Shown here: positions 7,606 to 17,569 of the stretch, in pieces
How positions within the stretch are numbered: the first letter of the stretch is position 1
How the letters are laid out: each line of letters begins with the position of its first letter
Assembly (NCBI RefSeq): GCF_014641495.1
Contig: NZ_BMHV01000026.1
Span: 1-44,357, forward strand
Length of the DNA: 44,357 nt
Source of the DNA: Terasakiella brassicae
Lineage (GTDB): Bacteria > Pseudomonadota > Alphaproteobacteria > Rhodospirillales > Terasakiellaceae
Reading direction: 5' to 3'
Notes under the pieces: model-generated
Told to the model about the DNA's origin: nothing
What the model saw: the letters and a program-made list of their open reading frames with translations, nothing else
Database searches by the model: none
Made by a program: the position numbers and the translations under genes

Positions 7606-8442
7606 TTAATCGACATTATCGATCAGTCGGGCTTTTCCCAGAAAAGCCGCCGCCAAAACACGGATCGGTTCGCCTTTAACCGCCTCACGGGTCAAATCAT
7701 CACCGTGGCGAATTTCCACATAATCGACCTTTTGAAACCCGGCATCCAGCAATTGCTGGGCCGCCCATTTTGAAAGGGCTTCCGCCTTTCCACCAACCTT
7801 AAAACGTTCTGAAACTTCCGAGATTGTCCGATAAAGTGTCGGTGCAATGCCACGTTCTTCATCCAGCAAATAGGCATTGCGCGACGACATGGCCAAACCG
7901 TCCGGTTCGCGCACCGTGGCGATGCCTTCAATTATGACCGGAATATTCAAATCCGCAGCAAACCGTTTGATGACATTGAGCTGCTGATAATCTTTTTCCC
8001 CGAAAAAGGCGTAATCAGGTAAGGCCTGCAACAAAAGTTTGGTGACCACGGTTGCCACCCCATCAAAAAAACCGGGTCGGAACTTACCTTCTAAAATATC
8101 GCCAAGCCCGGCAACCGACACTTTTGTCACCCCGCCGTCCTTGCCATACATTTCGTCCACATTGGGGGCAAATAACAGATGACCGCCTGCATTGTCCAAT
8201 TTTGCAGCATCTTCCTTTTCTGTGCGCGGATAGGTTCCGAAATCTTCGTTTACACCAAATTGTTTGGGGTTTACAAAAATCGTCGCAATTACCCGATCGC
8301 ATTTTTCCAAGGCGGTGCGCACCAATGTCAAATGCCCCTCATGCAGCGCCCCCATCGTTGGCACCAAACCAACCTTTAGACCTGCCCCGCGCCAATCTGC
8401 GACCACGGCGCGCATCTCAGCAATCGTGCGCACAATCTGCAT
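7606..8442 (-). CDS. panC: Pantothenate synthetase
   Basis: ATP-dependent ligation of pantoate and beta-alanine to pantothenate (coenzyme A pathway), cytoplasmic. The 278-residue length is standard. The nucleotidyltransferase HIGH-type motif is PTMGALHEGHL near residue 28, and FFGEKDYQQL and the KMS-like AMSSRNAYL are present. The start follows the panB stop with no gap, so panB and panC form a translationally close pair. Confidence 0.97.
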   Translation of the reverse strand: MQIVRTIAEMRAVVADWRGAGLKVGLVPTMGALHEGHLTLVRTALEKCDRVIATIFVNPKQFGVNEDFGTYPRTEKEDAAKLDNAGGHLLFAPNVDEMYGKDGGVTKVSVAGLGDILEGKFRPGFFDGVATVVTKLLLQALPDYAFFGEKDYQQLNVIKRFAADLNIPVIIEGIATVREPDGLAMSSRNAYLLDEERGIAPTLYRTISEVSERFKVGGKAEALSKWAAQQLLDAGFQKVDYVEIRHGDDLTREAVKGEPIRVLAAAFLGKARLIDNVD

Positions 8443-9312
8443 TTATTTATCCTCTTTCTTTTCAGCCGCCGGGGGATTGTTATGGCCCATATTGCCTTTA
8501 TACCCAAAGCAATGTTCCGGCGCCGGGAAAACCCGCGTGCGCACTTCTGCACCGTATTCGCTCACCGCTTGTGTGATCATTTCATCCATCTGCGCATAAC
8601 GTTTGACGAATTTCGGTTTAAATTCAGCAAACAACCCAATTAAATCCTCGGTCACCAGAATTTGCCCATCACATTGCGGGGAAGCCCCGATCCCGATTGT
8701 CGGGACATCAATTTCATTGGTAATGCGCACGCCCAAGGGTTCCACCACCCCTTCAACCACCACACAGGAAGCTCCGGCCTTTGCCACCGCTTTGGCGTCT
8801 GCAACAATACGTTCGGCGACTTCTTCAGACCAACCTTGCGATTTAAACCCGCCAAAAGCATGTACAGATTGCGGTGTCAAACCAATATGGGCCACAACTG
8901 GAATACCACGTGCCACAAGGAAGGAAATCGTTTCCGCCATTTCCACGCCGCCTTCCAATTTCACGCCGGAACAACGGGTTTCCGCCATAACGCGTGAACA
9001 ATTGCGAAAGGCCATTTGCGGCGATTCTTCATATGATCCAAACGGCATATCCACAATGACACAGGCCTTTTCAGATCCGCGCATCACACCTTTACCATGG
9101 GCAATCATCATTTCAACCGTGACACCGAGCGTGCTGTCCATGCCGTAAAGCACCATACCCAAGCTGTCACCCACCAAAATCAGGTCCACATGATCATCAA
9201 TCAGCCGGGAAATAGACGTGGTGTAGGCCGTCAGACATACAATGGGATCGGCCCCTTTACGGGCAGCCAGATCTGTTAATGTGATACGTTTGGTATTGGT
9301 CGCTTTACTCAT
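8443..9312 (-). CDS. panB: 3-methyl-2-oxobutanoate hydroxymethyltransferase
   Basis: Makes ketopantoate from alpha-ketoisovalerate and methylene-THF. The 289-residue protein shows [14 protein letters not shown] (metal and ketoacid site), [37 protein letters not shown], and [14 protein letters not shown]. The C-terminal tail ([10 protein letters not shown]) is slightly long and charged. It lies 11 bases downstream of ccoS on the same strand, so pantothenate synthesis may be read through from the cbb3 assembly operon. Confidence 0.97.
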   Translation of the reverse strand: MSKATNTKRITLTDLAARKGADPIVCLTAYTTSISRLIDDHVDLILVGDSLGMVLYGMDSTLGVTVEMMIAHGKGVMRGSEKACVIVDMPFGSYEESPQMAFRNCSRVMAETRCSGVKLEGGVEMAETISFLVARGIPVVAHIGLTPQSVHAFGGFKSQGWSEEVAERIVADAKAVAKAGASCVVVEGVVEPLGVRITNEIDVPTIGIGASPQCDGQILVTEDLIGLFAEFKPKFVKRYAQMDEMITQAVSEYGAEVRTRVFPAPEHCFGYKGNMGHNNPPAAEKKEDK

Positions 9313-9323
9313 AGCGGCTTCCT

Positions 9324-9494
9324 TTAAATTTTATCTTCAGGCGGTAACGGTTTATCATCGTCATCATATAGAATACGGCTGGCGTTACCTTCCATATCGT
9401 CATATTGGCCTGATTTCAATGCCCATAAAAAACCCGCCAGTCCAAGACCGCCAAGCAACAACATGGCCGGAATAAGATATAACAGACTTGTCAC
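9324..9494 (-). CDS. ccoS: cbb3 oxidase maturation protein CcoS
   Basis: Read directly from the minus strand: a 56-residue protein beginning at a GTG that overlaps the ccoI stop by 4 bases (GTGA). The start [20 protein letters not shown] is a membrane helix. It is followed by [20 protein letters not shown], containing the family hallmark (GQ(Y/F)DD(M/L)EG), and ends in an acidic tail. CcoS is needed to insert heme and copper cofactors into the cbb3 catalytic subunit. Position after ccoI is canonical. Confidence 0.93.
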   Translation of the reverse strand: MTSLLYLIPAMLLLGGLGLAGFLWALKSGQYDDMEGNASRILYDDDDKPLPPEDKI

Positions 9495-11812
9495 GACACT
9501 TTTCCTTTACTTAATCGAAGGGCGTTGGCGATCACGACCAAAGAAGAGGTCGACATGGCAACCGCCGCAATTAATGGTGTCACATAACCCGCAATCGCCA
9601 GCGGGATGGTGACACTGTTATATAAAAACGCCAAGCCAAAGTTTTGCTTAATCAGACGTTCCGCCTTGCGTGCAACCCCCAACACTTCCAAAACAGCCTT
9701 TAATTTATCGCCTTGAAAAACCGCATCTGCCGTGGTTTGCGACACATCAATCGCAGTAGAGGGCGATAACGAAACATGCGCTGCGGCCAACGCAGGCGCA
9801 TCGTTTAACCCATCGCCCACCATCAACGCGGCTTCCATATGGGTCAACACCTCACATTTATCGGCTGGGCTGCATTGTGCTTTCCAGTCCTGAATATTTA
9901 AGTCTTCGGCAACTTTGCGCACAGGTTCCACCCGGTCACCCGACAACAAGTGGGTTTGATATGAGGCCTGTAAACGGGCGACGACTTCTTTGGCATCAGG
10001 ACGTAAGTGATCGGCAAACTGCAAGCAAACCGGTAGACCATCGCCTTTATCCAGCCAAAGTTCCGGTCCATCGCTTAAGGGAGCCTCCGCCAGCCCACAC
10101 CATTGACGACTGCCAAGGCGCACCTTTTCCCATTGCAATCCGCGACCGGGGACTTCCAACACACCCGATTTGACCGCGATATGTGGGACCGCACGACATA
10201 AGGCCCGTGATAACGGATGTTTGCTGGCCCCGGCAAGGGCGGCGGCCAGTTCCAGATCGGTTTGTGCAATCTTTTCTTTATTGACCAGTTCAGCACGCCC
10301 CAATGTCAACGTCCCGGTTTTATCAAAAACGATGTTTTTAACGTGGGCCAGACGTTCCAAGGCCGTACCTGTTTTCACCAGAATGCCTTGGCGCATTAAA
10401 CGCCCGGATGCAATCACCTGTACAACCGGCACCGCCAAAGCCAACGCGCACGGGCAGGTAATAATCAGAACCGCAATGGCATTTAATAAGGCTTCGTTCC
10501 AGACCACACCGGCAAAGAAAAACCAGTATATAAAGGTGCCCAATGATAACAGATGCACAACCGGGGCGTAATAACGTGCAACGCGATCCGCCAAGGCGAC
10601 ATAATTGGCCCGTCCGGCTTCTGCTTCTTCCATCAAACGGACGATTTCAGCCAGTAAGGTCCCTTCGCCAGTTGCCAATACACGGATTTTTATGGGTGCA
10701 GACAGATTAACCGTCCCGGCAAAGACTTTATCCTCAACCTTTGCCATCACCGGGACACTTTCCCCGGAAATCAGGCTGGTATCGATATCGGATATACCGT
10801 CGATAATTTGACCGTCTACCGCCACCCGTTCCCCGGCGGCACAAAGGACAATCATCCCGTCTTTCACCTGTTCGGGCGGCAATAGAATTTTGTTTCCGTC
10901 TTCGGACAAAACCGTAACGGCAACCGCATTCAGGCCCAGTAAATGTTCCGCTGCTCCACGGGCACGACCGCGCGCGCGTCGGTCCAGATAACGTCCGATC
11001 AATAAGAAAAACAGCAAGCTGATGGCGGAATCAAAATATGCATGTTCCGCCCCGGTGATCACCTGAAACAGGCTCATGCCTGCAGCCAATAACACGGCCA
11101 GTGATATGGGAACATCCATATTCAAACGACCCGCTTTTAAGGCCGTCAGGGCGGATCGGTAAAACGGACGTCCGGCATAGGCAACCGCTGGCAAGGCAAT
11201 AAGCGCGGATAACCAGTGCATAAAATCACGCGTGCTGTCCATCATACCCTGACTGTAACCTGCCCAGATGGAAACACTGAATAACATTACGTTGGCTGCC
11301 GCAAAGCCTGCAACCGACATTGCGCGCAACAGCTCTTTTTCCTGCTTTTCATTTTCAGAATTCAACAGACAGGGATCATACGGCACCAGCCGGTAGCCCA
11401 GGGCCGAAACCTTGGCAATCAGATCATTGGGATCAAGTGTTTCTTCGCGCCATTTTAAAACGAGCCGGCGGGTTGACATATTCACACGCGCCTGAACGAC
11501 CCCTTCCTGTTTACCCAAAACCGTTTCGATCAACCAGACACAGGCGGCACAGTGGATCCCCTCCACCATCAAATACAGGGTTTTCAGGCCGTTCTCATCA
11601 TTGATATGGGCGCAATAGTCAATTTTGACCGTATCATCTTCAGGACGCAAAATTTTGGCATCCGGGTCGATAACCCGGCGTTCGTAATACGTTTTTAAAC
11701 CTAATCCGTTAATCAGTTCATAGGCGCCCCGGCACCCCTTACAGCAAAAATCCGCGCCCCCTTCTGAGTGTTGGGGAACCGGATCACCGCAATGCAGACA
11801 GTCTGTGGTCAT
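9491..11812 (-). CDS. ccoI: Copper-translocating P1B-type ATPase for cbb3 assembly
   Basis: A 773-residue P-type ATPase of the FixI/CcoI type that supplies copper to CcoN. In order: an N-terminal metal-binding cysteine cluster (CLHCGDPV through FCCKGCRGAY, residues 5-31) typical of CcoI; a heavy-metal domain with GIHCAAC (C88, C91); eight predicted membrane helices; the CPC transport motif at C453-P454-C455; the phosphorylation site DKTGTLT with D497; and the hinge GDGLNDAPAL. It stands between ccoH and ccoS as usual. An 81-base gap separates it from ccoH, larger than the others in the operon. Confidence 0.96.
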   Translation of the reverse strand: MTTDCLHCGDPVPQHSEGGADFCCKGCRGAYELINGLGLKTYYERRVIDPDAKILRPEDDTVKIDYCAHINDENGLKTLYLMVEGIHCAACVWLIETVLGKQEGVVQARVNMSTRRLVLKWREETLDPNDLIAKVSALGYRLVPYDPCLLNSENEKQEKELLRAMSVAGFAAANVMLFSVSIWAGYSQGMMDSTRDFMHWLSALIALPAVAYAGRPFYRSALTALKAGRLNMDVPISLAVLLAAGMSLFQVITGAEHAYFDSAISLLFFLLIGRYLDRRARGRARGAAEHLLGLNAVAVTVLSEDGNKILLPPEQVKDGMIVLCAAGERVAVDGQIIDGISDIDTSLISGESVPVMAKVEDKVFAGTVNLSAPIKIRVLATGEGTLLAEIVRLMEEAEAGRANYVALADRVARYYAPVVHLLSLGTFIYWFFFAGVVWNEALLNAIAVLIITCPCALALAVPVVQVIASGRLMRQGILVKTGTALERLAHVKNIVFDKTGTLTLGRAELVNKEKIAQTDLELAAALAGASKHPLSRALCRAVPHIAVKSGVLEVPGRGLQWEKVRLGSRQWCGLAEAPLSDGPELWLDKGDGLPVCLQFADHLRPDAKEVVARLQASYQTHLLSGDRVEPVRKVAEDLNIQDWKAQCSPADKCEVLTHMEAALMVGDGLNDAPALAAAHVSLSPSTAIDVSQTTADAVFQGDKLKAVLEVLGVARKAERLIKQNFGLAFLYNSVTIPLAIAGYVTPLIAAVAMSTSSLVVIANALRLSKGKVS

Positions 11813-11893
11813 AACAGGCCTTATGAAATTTGGTCTTTATAGCCCTGAAATAGGCACTCCCTCCCTGCTTTCACAAGGAGAGAGTACTAAAAG

Positions 11894-12388
11894 TTATTCT
11901 ACAACAACCCGCTCGACAAGCTGGTATTGGCGCCCTTTGCTGGCGGCATGAATACGGACTTGCCATTGCCCATGCTGGGCCAGCGTTACTTCGCCACCGA
12001 CTACGCCGGGAGACAGGGTTTCGGTCGGTTGATCCACATCCAGACCTTCACTTGTCGGACGAATAAAGAAAGCATGGGCTTTCAACGCCTCCACAGGTTT
12101 CCCGTCATGGTCCAAAAATGTCGCTTTATAAGCTACCTTGCGGCTATCCCCGTTGCTTGCAACCGGATTGACTGTCAATTTCACATCCCAGCCCAACGCT
12201 TCTTGCGCCTTGGCACCGGCAACATTGTCGTCATAAGCAAGACCTTTAAGGTAGTGGTCCTTGGTTTCCAGCCCCGTCCAGCTATCAAAGGCAAAAAACA
12301 TCATAATGCCGTTCACTGTTACAATCACTAGAAAGAAAGCCACGAAGATCCAAGGGTACCACCACCCCGGTGCGCGTTGTTTAGTCAT
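11894..12388 (-). CDS. ccoH: cbb3 assembly protein CcoH (FixH family)
   Basis: A 164-residue protein with one N-terminal membrane helix (WWYPWIFVAFFLVIVTVNGIM, split around residues 9-29) and a periplasmic domain containing GLETKDHYLKGLAYD, typical of FixH. It binds assembling cbb3 subunits. It lies 3 bases after ccoG, so it is clearly in the same operon. Confidence 0.92.
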   Translation of the reverse strand: MTKQRAPGWWYPWIFVAFFLVIVTVNGIMMFFAFDSWTGLETKDHYLKGLAYDDNVAGAKAQEALGWDVKLTVNPVASNGDSRKVAYKATFLDHDGKPVEALKAHAFFIRPTSEGLDVDQPTETLSPGVVGGEVTLAQHGQWQVRIHAASKGRQYQLVERVVVE

Positions 12389-12391
12389 AAA

Positions 12392-13852
12392 TTATGGTCC
12401 ACGGAATACGGTTGACTGGCTATGAATTTCGCCGGTTTCAAGATCCTTCAACACGAAATCAATATTGGTTGATTTCCCGTCAAGGTTCTGACGACCGGCT
12501 TTCATAAAGATACGGTAGCTTCCGATATGGTCAGCTTTCACATCCAATTTCAAGGTTGGTTGGTCTTTTTCTTCCTGACCGATCATGGTCATGGTCGCCC
12601 CTTCAAGCCCTTCAACGCTTAACTCATAAGACTTCGCCTGCGATTCCATATTCAAAATCTTATAGGTATAACCATTTCGAATGGAGCCGTCAGAGAGCGT
12701 TACAAACAAGGGAGCACGATCACGCAGAATATTGACTTCAAGACGGTCGCGCATCGACAGACTGAGCATAAGCACAGCCATAACCCCGGTCAGAATAGCA
12801 GCATAGATAATCGTGCGTGGGCGCACGAGGTGAACCTGTTTGCCTTTGCCTTCCTCACGGGCCACCATATTGGTGTAGCTGTCGTAAGAAATCAGGTTTT
12901 TCGGCAAACCCATATTGTCCATCATCACGTTACAGGCATCAATACACAGACCACACCCGATACATTCCATTTGCTGACCGTTGCGAATATCGATCCCTGT
13001 CGGGCAGGCCTGAACGCAAAGGCCACAATCCACACAGTGCCCCCGGTCCGAGAAATCTTTATTCTTGGCCCCCTTCATACGCGGTTCCCCGCGCCAGGCT
13101 TCATAGGTCACCAGCAGAGAATCTTCGTCTGTCATAACCCCTTGGAAACGTCCGTAAGGACACATATAAAAACAAACCTGCTCACGCGCAAAACCAGCCA
13201 TCATATAAGTCATCGCCGTCAGCAACAACAAGGTCACCAGCGTCCAGCCGCCGATCTGTCCTGTGAAGATTTCTTTGGTAATGGTCGGCGCATCGTTGAA
13301 ATACCATAAAAATGAAATGGCAAAGAAAACGGAAATTCCCAGCCAAATCACATGTTTTACAGTGCGCTTCATCAACTTGTTCAAAGACATCGGCGCTTTA
13401 TCCAGACGGATCCGCTTGCTGCGATCGCCTTCAACCCAGCCTTCCACCATCATAAACAAATCGGTCCAGACTGTTTGGAAACAGGCAAAACCGCACCAGA
13501 CCCGTCCGGCAATCGCCGCCGCCGCAAACAAGCCGACAGCCGCTAAAATCAAGACACCCGTCAGGTAATAAACTTCCTGCGGCCATATTTCGACCCAGAA
13601 AATATAGGCGCGACGTCCTGGGAGATCAAATAAAATAGCCTGATCCGGCACGCCCGGCCCGCGATCCCAACGCAACCATGCAGAAAAATGGTAAATGGCC
13701 AGAAAAACCCATAGCAGAATTGTTTTCCACTTCCGGAACGGGCCCTTAAAAATACGCGGGTGTACTTTGACACGTTCGGCATAAAGCGGACCGCTACCAT
13801 GTCCACCGGGATCCTGATTTTCTTGATTTACTGCTTGTTGTGCGTCAGACAT
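12392..13852 (-). CDS. ccoG: cbb3 oxidase accessory protein CcoG (FixG/RdxA), 4Fe-4S membrane protein
   Basis: A 486-residue membrane protein with several helices in the N-terminal half. Two clusters of ferredoxin-type cysteines follow (CVDCGLCVQACP and CIGCGLCIDACN), then another helix and a periplasmic beta domain. FxxCxxC-type cysteines also occur in the membrane part (GRVWCGFACFQTVW, CFYMCPYGRFQG). CcoG is described as a Cu(II) reductase supporting copper delivery to the cbb3 oxidase. It is the first gene of ccoGHIS. A perfect FNR-type box lies 73 bases upstream of its ATG. Confidence 0.95.
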   Translation of the reverse strand: MSDAQQAVNQENQDPGGHGSGPLYAERVKVHPRIFKGPFRKWKTILLWVFLAIYHFSAWLRWDRGPGVPDQAILFDLPGRRAYIFWVEIWPQEVYYLTGVLILAAVGLFAAAAIAGRVWCGFACFQTVWTDLFMMVEGWVEGDRSKRIRLDKAPMSLNKLMKRTVKHVIWLGISVFFAISFLWYFNDAPTITKEIFTGQIGGWTLVTLLLLTAMTYMMAGFAREQVCFYMCPYGRFQGVMTDEDSLLVTYEAWRGEPRMKGAKNKDFSDRGHCVDCGLCVQACPTGIDIRNGQQMECIGCGLCIDACNVMMDNMGLPKNLISYDSYTNMVAREEGKGKQVHLVRPRTIIYAAILTGVMAVLMLSLSMRDRLEVNILRDRAPLFVTLSDGSIRNGYTYKILNMESQAKSYELSVEGLEGATMTMIGQEEKDQPTLKLDVKADHIGSYRIFMKAGRQNLDGKSTNIDFVLKDLETGEIHSQSTVFRGP

Positions 13853-13924
13853 CGTTCAATCTCGATTCAATTATACGTCAGCAAAATTCGTGTTTTTTGT
13901 ACTCTCGTTCACCCCTTGGTGCAA

Positions 13925-13938
13925 TTGATAAACATCAA
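13925..13938 (-). promoter_or_regulatory. FNR/FixK-type box upstream of ccoG
   Basis: TTGATAAACATCAA is a perfect TTGAT-N4-ATCAA anaerobox. On the minus strand a -10-like TACAAA begins at 13901, 37 bases from the first base of the box. That is close to the 36 expected for a class II site centred at -41.5. It predicts FNR- or FixK-dependent activation of ccoGHIS under low oxygen. Confidence 0.85.
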
Positions 13939-14068
13939 TCAACTGCGGTAAAATCAGATTTTTTTTAATAATTATGTTTTTGAAAGCGTCCTAAAACCCT
14001 TGGTTTACAAGGAAAAGTATTATATCAAAATATTCTAAAGTTAAGTTTATTGAATTTAGATAAAACAC

Positions 14069-14110
14069 AAAAAAGAAACGGCTGTCGCTAAAAAATCACG
14101 ACAGCCGTTT
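14069..14110 (-). terminator. Rho-independent terminator after ccoP
   Basis: The perfect 12-base arms AAACGGCTGTCG and CGACAGCCGTTT enclose an 11-base AT-rich loop. On the minus strand the stem is followed by CTTTTTTG. It ends the ccoNOQP transcript 26 bases after the ccoP stop codon. Confidence 0.9.
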
Positions 14111-14136
14111 TCTTGTTTGATCAACTCAAACGTTCC

Positions 14137-14991
14137 TTACTGACCGCCACCCAAAGAGTGAACGTAGATAGAAACTTGCTTGATCTCTGTTTCGCTCAAA
14201 CGACCTGACCAAGCCGGCATAACACCGTGATTGGGTTTGGTGATTTGTGCGACAACGCCGTCTTTACCGGCCTTATAGAGCCAGATGCCGTCATTCAGAC
14301 GCGGTGCACCCAGTTCTTGCACACCAGCGCCATCTTCGGCGTGACATGCAGCACAGTTTTCGTCAAACAGGTCTTTGCCTGCATCCGATCCGCCTTGACC
14401 GCCGAGCTTCATAACGTAGTCGGCAATTTTATCAGCATCAGCCGCTGTGATCATTTCATCAGCAACCAAAGCCGGCATATCGGAAACACGCGCTTCGTCG
14501 TGACCGGAACGAATGCCGTAGAGAACAGTTTGCTGGATATCATCCAACGTACCGCCCCAAATCCAATCGTCATCCGCCAAAACCGGATAGTTCGGCGCAC
14601 CAGAACCGCTGGAGCCATGACACGGCTGACAGTTGTCCGCAAAAATAACGCGACCCCCTGCCATAGCGTAGTTCAACAGTTCTGAATCAGCCGCTACTTC
14701 GCTGATTTCTTTCCCTTCGAACTTGCTAGTCCAAACTTCACGCGATTGAGCAACCGCAGCCATTTCTTGTGCATGTTCCAGACGGTTGGTAGTTTCCCAA
14801 ACGCCTTTTGCATAATCGTTTAACGTTGGCCATGAGGGATAAACCACCCAATAGCCAATAGCCCAAATGATACTGGCATAGAATACGGTCAACCACCACT
14901 TCGGTAGCGGAGTATCCAATTCTTTAATGCCGTCCCATTCATGGCCGGTGGTATTTGTGCCCGTCACCGGGTCCTTTTCCACATTTGCCAC
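14137..14991 (-). CDS. ccoP: cbb3 cytochrome c oxidase subunit III, diheme cytochrome c
   Basis: The chosen start is the GTG at 14991, which follows the strong ribosome-binding site AAGGAGG by 5 bases; the open frame reaches 15078 but has no such signal. The 284-residue product has one N-terminal anchor (WWLTVFYASIIWAIGYWVVY) and two heme c motifs, CQPCH and CAACH, each followed later by an axial Met candidate (SDMPAL, GVMPAW). CcoP passes electrons from cytochrome c or bc1 to CcoO and CcoN in the periplasm. Last gene of ccoNOQP. Confidence 0.95.
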   Translation of the reverse strand: MANVEKDPVTGTNTTGHEWDGIKELDTPLPKWWLTVFYASIIWAIGYWVVYPSWPTLNDYAKGVWETTNRLEHAQEMAAVAQSREVWTSKFEGKEISEVAADSELLNYAMAGGRVIFADNCQPCHGSSGSGAPNYPVLADDDWIWGGTLDDIQQTVLYGIRSGHDEARVSDMPALVADEMITAADADKIADYVMKLGGQGGSDAGKDLFDENCAACHAEDGAGVQELGAPRLNDGIWLYKAGKDGVVAQITKPNHGVMPAWSGRLSETEIKQVSIYVHSLGGGQ

Positions 14992-15001
14992 TGTAACCTC
15001 C

Positions 15002-15154
15002 TTAATCGTCATCCTGCAGGGGAATATTGGCAGCTTCATCGAAGCGGTCCTTATGGCGCGGCCACAAGGCAAATCCAATAATCCCCAAAAACAGGATCAG
15101 CAGCCACACGACCCATAACTGTCGTGCGAGTGAGACTATATCGTCCAAGCTCAC
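15002..15154 (-). CDS. ccoQ: cbb3 oxidase subunit CcoQ
   Basis: Read directly from the minus strand: GTG start 9 bases after the ccoO stop, 50 residues. MSLDDIVSLARQLWVVWLLI leads into a single helix and then ALWPRHKDRFDEAANIPLQD, the usual short polar C-terminus with its (W/R)P-(R/K) motif. CcoQ stabilises the association of CcoP with the core. Position between ccoO and ccoP is canonical. Confidence 0.92.
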   Translation of the reverse strand: MSLDDIVSLARQLWVVWLLILFLGIIGFALWPRHKDRFDEAANIPLQDDD

Positions 15155-15163
15155 GCTTGCACC

Positions 15164-15886
15164 CTATCGAGCCATCTCGCCTTCAGGCTTGTACGTCGTA
15201 AAGTCTACGAGCGTACCGAGCATCTGAAGGTAAGAGATAAGCGCGTCCAGTTCAGTTACTTTGGACGGATCACCGTCAAAGTCACCAATAACGGCTTTGG
15301 GATAACGCGTGAGAACCGCATCAACGTCACCTTCTCCACTTGCTTGCGCAGTGAAGTCAGCCGCAGCTTCTGCGATTTGTTCGTCGGTATACGGGTCACC
15401 TGCAGCACGCAGTGCTTTCAGGTGGGCACCGGCATCATTGAACGTGAGTTCTTTTTCAGCCAGGAAACCATACATCGGCATAACAGACTCAGGCACAACA
15501 TCCTGCGGACGGATCAAGTGTGCAACATGCCAGGCATTGGAATATTTTCCACCCACACGTGCCAGATCCGGCCCCGTACGTTTTGACCCCCATTGGAAGG
15601 GGTGGTCGTACATGGACTCAGCCGCCAGGCTGTAGTGACCATAACGTTCAACTTCATCACGGAACGGACGAATTTGTTGAGAGTGGCAAAGGTAGCACCC
15701 CTCACGAACGTAAATGTTACGACCTGCCAGCTCCAAAGGAGAGTAAGGACGCATGCCGTCCACTTTTTCAATCGTAGAGTCGATTGTGTAAAGTGGCACG
15801 ATTTGAACCAGACCACCGATCGAGACGGTAATCAGGATTGCGATCGTCAAAAGGATCGTATTTTTCTCGAAAATTTCGTGTTTCAT
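15164..15886 (-). CDS. ccoO: cbb3 cytochrome c oxidase subunit II, monoheme cytochrome c
   Basis: A 240-residue membrane-anchored cytochrome c. It has an N-terminal helix (about 11-31), [20 protein letters not shown] with the CYLCH heme site, [11 protein letters not shown] and [11 protein letters not shown] (axial Met), as in FixO. It receives electrons from CcoP and passes them to CcoN. It begins 11 bases after ccoN. Confidence 0.97.
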   Translation of the reverse strand: MKHEIFEKNTILLTIAILITVSIGGLVQIVPLYTIDSTIEKVDGMRPYSPLELAGRNIYVREGCYLCHSQQIRPFRDEVERYGHYSLAAESMYDHPFQWGSKRTGPDLARVGGKYSNAWHVAHLIRPQDVVPESVMPMYGFLAEKELTFNDAGAHLKALRAAGDPYTDEQIAEAAADFTAQASGEGDVDAVLTRYPKAVIGDFDGDPSKVTELDALISYLQMLGTLVDFTTYKPEGEMAR

Positions 15887-15897
15887 ATCCGATCCCC

Positions 15898-17373
15898 TTA
15901 CTCAGCTGCCGCAGATTGCGGTGCAACGAATTCGTCTTCTGTACGTACGTCACCCTGAATGGTTTTGATAAAGTTCCAAACCATGATCAAAGCACCAAGT
16001 ACGAAGAGAACACCACCACAAGCACGGATTACGTAGTACGGATGCATCGCTTCAACAGACTCGATGAACGAGTACTGCAAGAAGCCGAGGTCATCGTAAG
16101 CACGCCACATTAGGCCTTGCATGATACCGGAAATCCACATCGCAGTGATGTAAAGAACGATACCGATTGTCGCAATCCAGAAATGGTAAGTCACCAAACG
16201 CAGAGAGTACAAACGTGTCCGACCCCAAAGTTTCGGAATAAGGTAATACATCGCACCAAAAGATACGAAAGCAACCCAACCCAAAGCACCGGAATGTACG
16301 TGACCGACTGTCCAGTCTGTGTAGTGCGACAAGCCGTTAACAGCTTTGATCGACATTGCCGGACCTTCGAAAGTGGACATGCCATAGAACGCAACAGCCG
16401 CAATCAGGAAGCGCAATACCGGGTCGGTACGCAGTTTTTCCCATGCGCCAGACAGCGTCATCAGACCGTTGATCATGCCACCCCAAGACGGCATCCACAG
16501 CATGATAGAGAACGTCATACCGAGAGTTTGCGTCCAGTCAGGCAAAGATGTGTAATGCAAGTGGTGAGGACCAGCCCAGATATACAGGAATACCAGCGCC
16601 CAGAAGTGGATGATCGACAGACGGTAAGAATAGACCGGACGATTAGCCTGCTTCGGAACGAAGTAGTACATAAGGCCGAGGAAACCCGCAGTAAGGAAGA
16701 AACCTACCGCGTTGTGACCGTACCACCATTGCGTCATGGCATCCTGAACACCGGAAGCCCAGATATAGGATTTGGCAAGGCTATCACCGCCGAATAAGAC
16801 AACCGGCAGCGTGATGTTGTTGCCCAGATGCAACATCGCAACAGTAATAATAAAGGCAAGGTAGAACCAGTTTGCCACATAAATGTGGGAAACACGGCGT
16901 GTCATCAATGTGCCCGCAAAGGCAACCAGATACGCTACCCAGACAACAGTCAAAAGTAGGTCAGCATACCATTCCGGTTCTGCATATTCTTTACCCTGAG
17001 TAACCCCCAGAACGTAACCCAATGCAGCAATCACGATGAATAGCTGATAACCCCAAAAAATTAAATTTGCCAGCAACTTTCCGCCAAAAAGCGGTGCGCG
17101 GCAAGTGCGCTGTACAACGTAAAAAGACGTTGCAAACATAATAGAACCACCGAAGGCGAAAATTACCGCCGACGTATGGACCGGACGCAGACGACCGAAA
17201 GTCGTCCATTCCAGACCCAGGTTCAGCGCCGGAAACGCTAATTGAAAAGCGATGAAAGTTCCGGCGAGAAAGCCGATGACACCCCAGAATGTGGCAGCAA
17301 GTACAAACTTACGGACTACGTCCTCGTTGTATGCCACGTCGGAGGCGCCAGTAGCTGTGGTCGCTTGGTTCAT
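15898..17373 (-). CDS. ccoN: cbb3 cytochrome c oxidase subunit I
   Basis: A 491-residue heme-copper oxidase with about 12 membrane helices, the proton-pumping catalytic subunit that reduces O2 with high affinity. Heme and copper ligands appear in [37 protein letters not shown] and [20 protein letters not shown] stands 7 bases before the ATG. First gene of ccoNOQP, with an FNR-type box upstream at 17556-17569. Confidence 0.98.
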   Translation of the reverse strand: MNQATTATGASDVAYNEDVVRKFVLAATFWGVIGFLAGTFIAFQLAFPALNLGLEWTTFGRLRPVHTSAVIFAFGGSIMFATSFYVVQRTCRAPLFGGKLLANLIFWGYQLFIVIAALGYVLGVTQGKEYAEPEWYADLLLTVVWVAYLVAFAGTLMTRRVSHIYVANWFYLAFIITVAMLHLGNNITLPVVLFGGDSLAKSYIWASGVQDAMTQWWYGHNAVGFFLTAGFLGLMYYFVPKQANRPVYSYRLSIIHFWALVFLYIWAGPHHLHYTSLPDWTQTLGMTFSIMLWMPSWGGMINGLMTLSGAWEKLRTDPVLRFLIAAVAFYGMSTFEGPAMSIKAVNGLSHYTDWTVGHVHSGALGWVAFVSFGAMYYLIPKLWGRTRLYSLRLVTYHFWIATIGIVLYITAMWISGIMQGLMWRAYDDLGFLQYSFIESVEAMHPYYVIRACGGVLFVLGALIMVWNFIKTIQGDVRTEDEFVAPQSAAAE

Positions 17374-17555
17374 GCCGAACTCCTGTTCTTCCCGAAATTT
17401 GAACGCAAACTTGTCGACGTATCAGGTTTGTGGACACCCCCCAGCGCCCACAAACCTTAACGACGACTTACGTCCCGCTTCCAAACCTCGCACCCCAATC
17501 ATACGAGAATGCGGGCTGGAAGGCTTGAAATATAGCGGCGAATATATGGAGGCGT

Positions 17556-17569
17556 TTGATCTAAGTCAA
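17556..17569 (-). promoter_or_regulatory. FNR/FixK-type box upstream of ccoN
   Basis: TTGATCTAAGTCAA on the plus strand (TTGACTTAGATCAA read toward ccoN) matches TTGAT-N4-ATCAA in nine of ten positions. On the minus strand a TATATT -10 candidate begins at 17534, 35 bases from the first base of the box, the class II geometry. It predicts low-oxygen induction of ccoNOQP by the same regulator as ccoGHIS. Confidence 0.8.

Noticed and set aside
16117-16797. 226-codon plus-strand frame antisense to ccoN
   Set aside because: Arg/His/Thr/Gln-rich shadow of an essential membrane protein gene.
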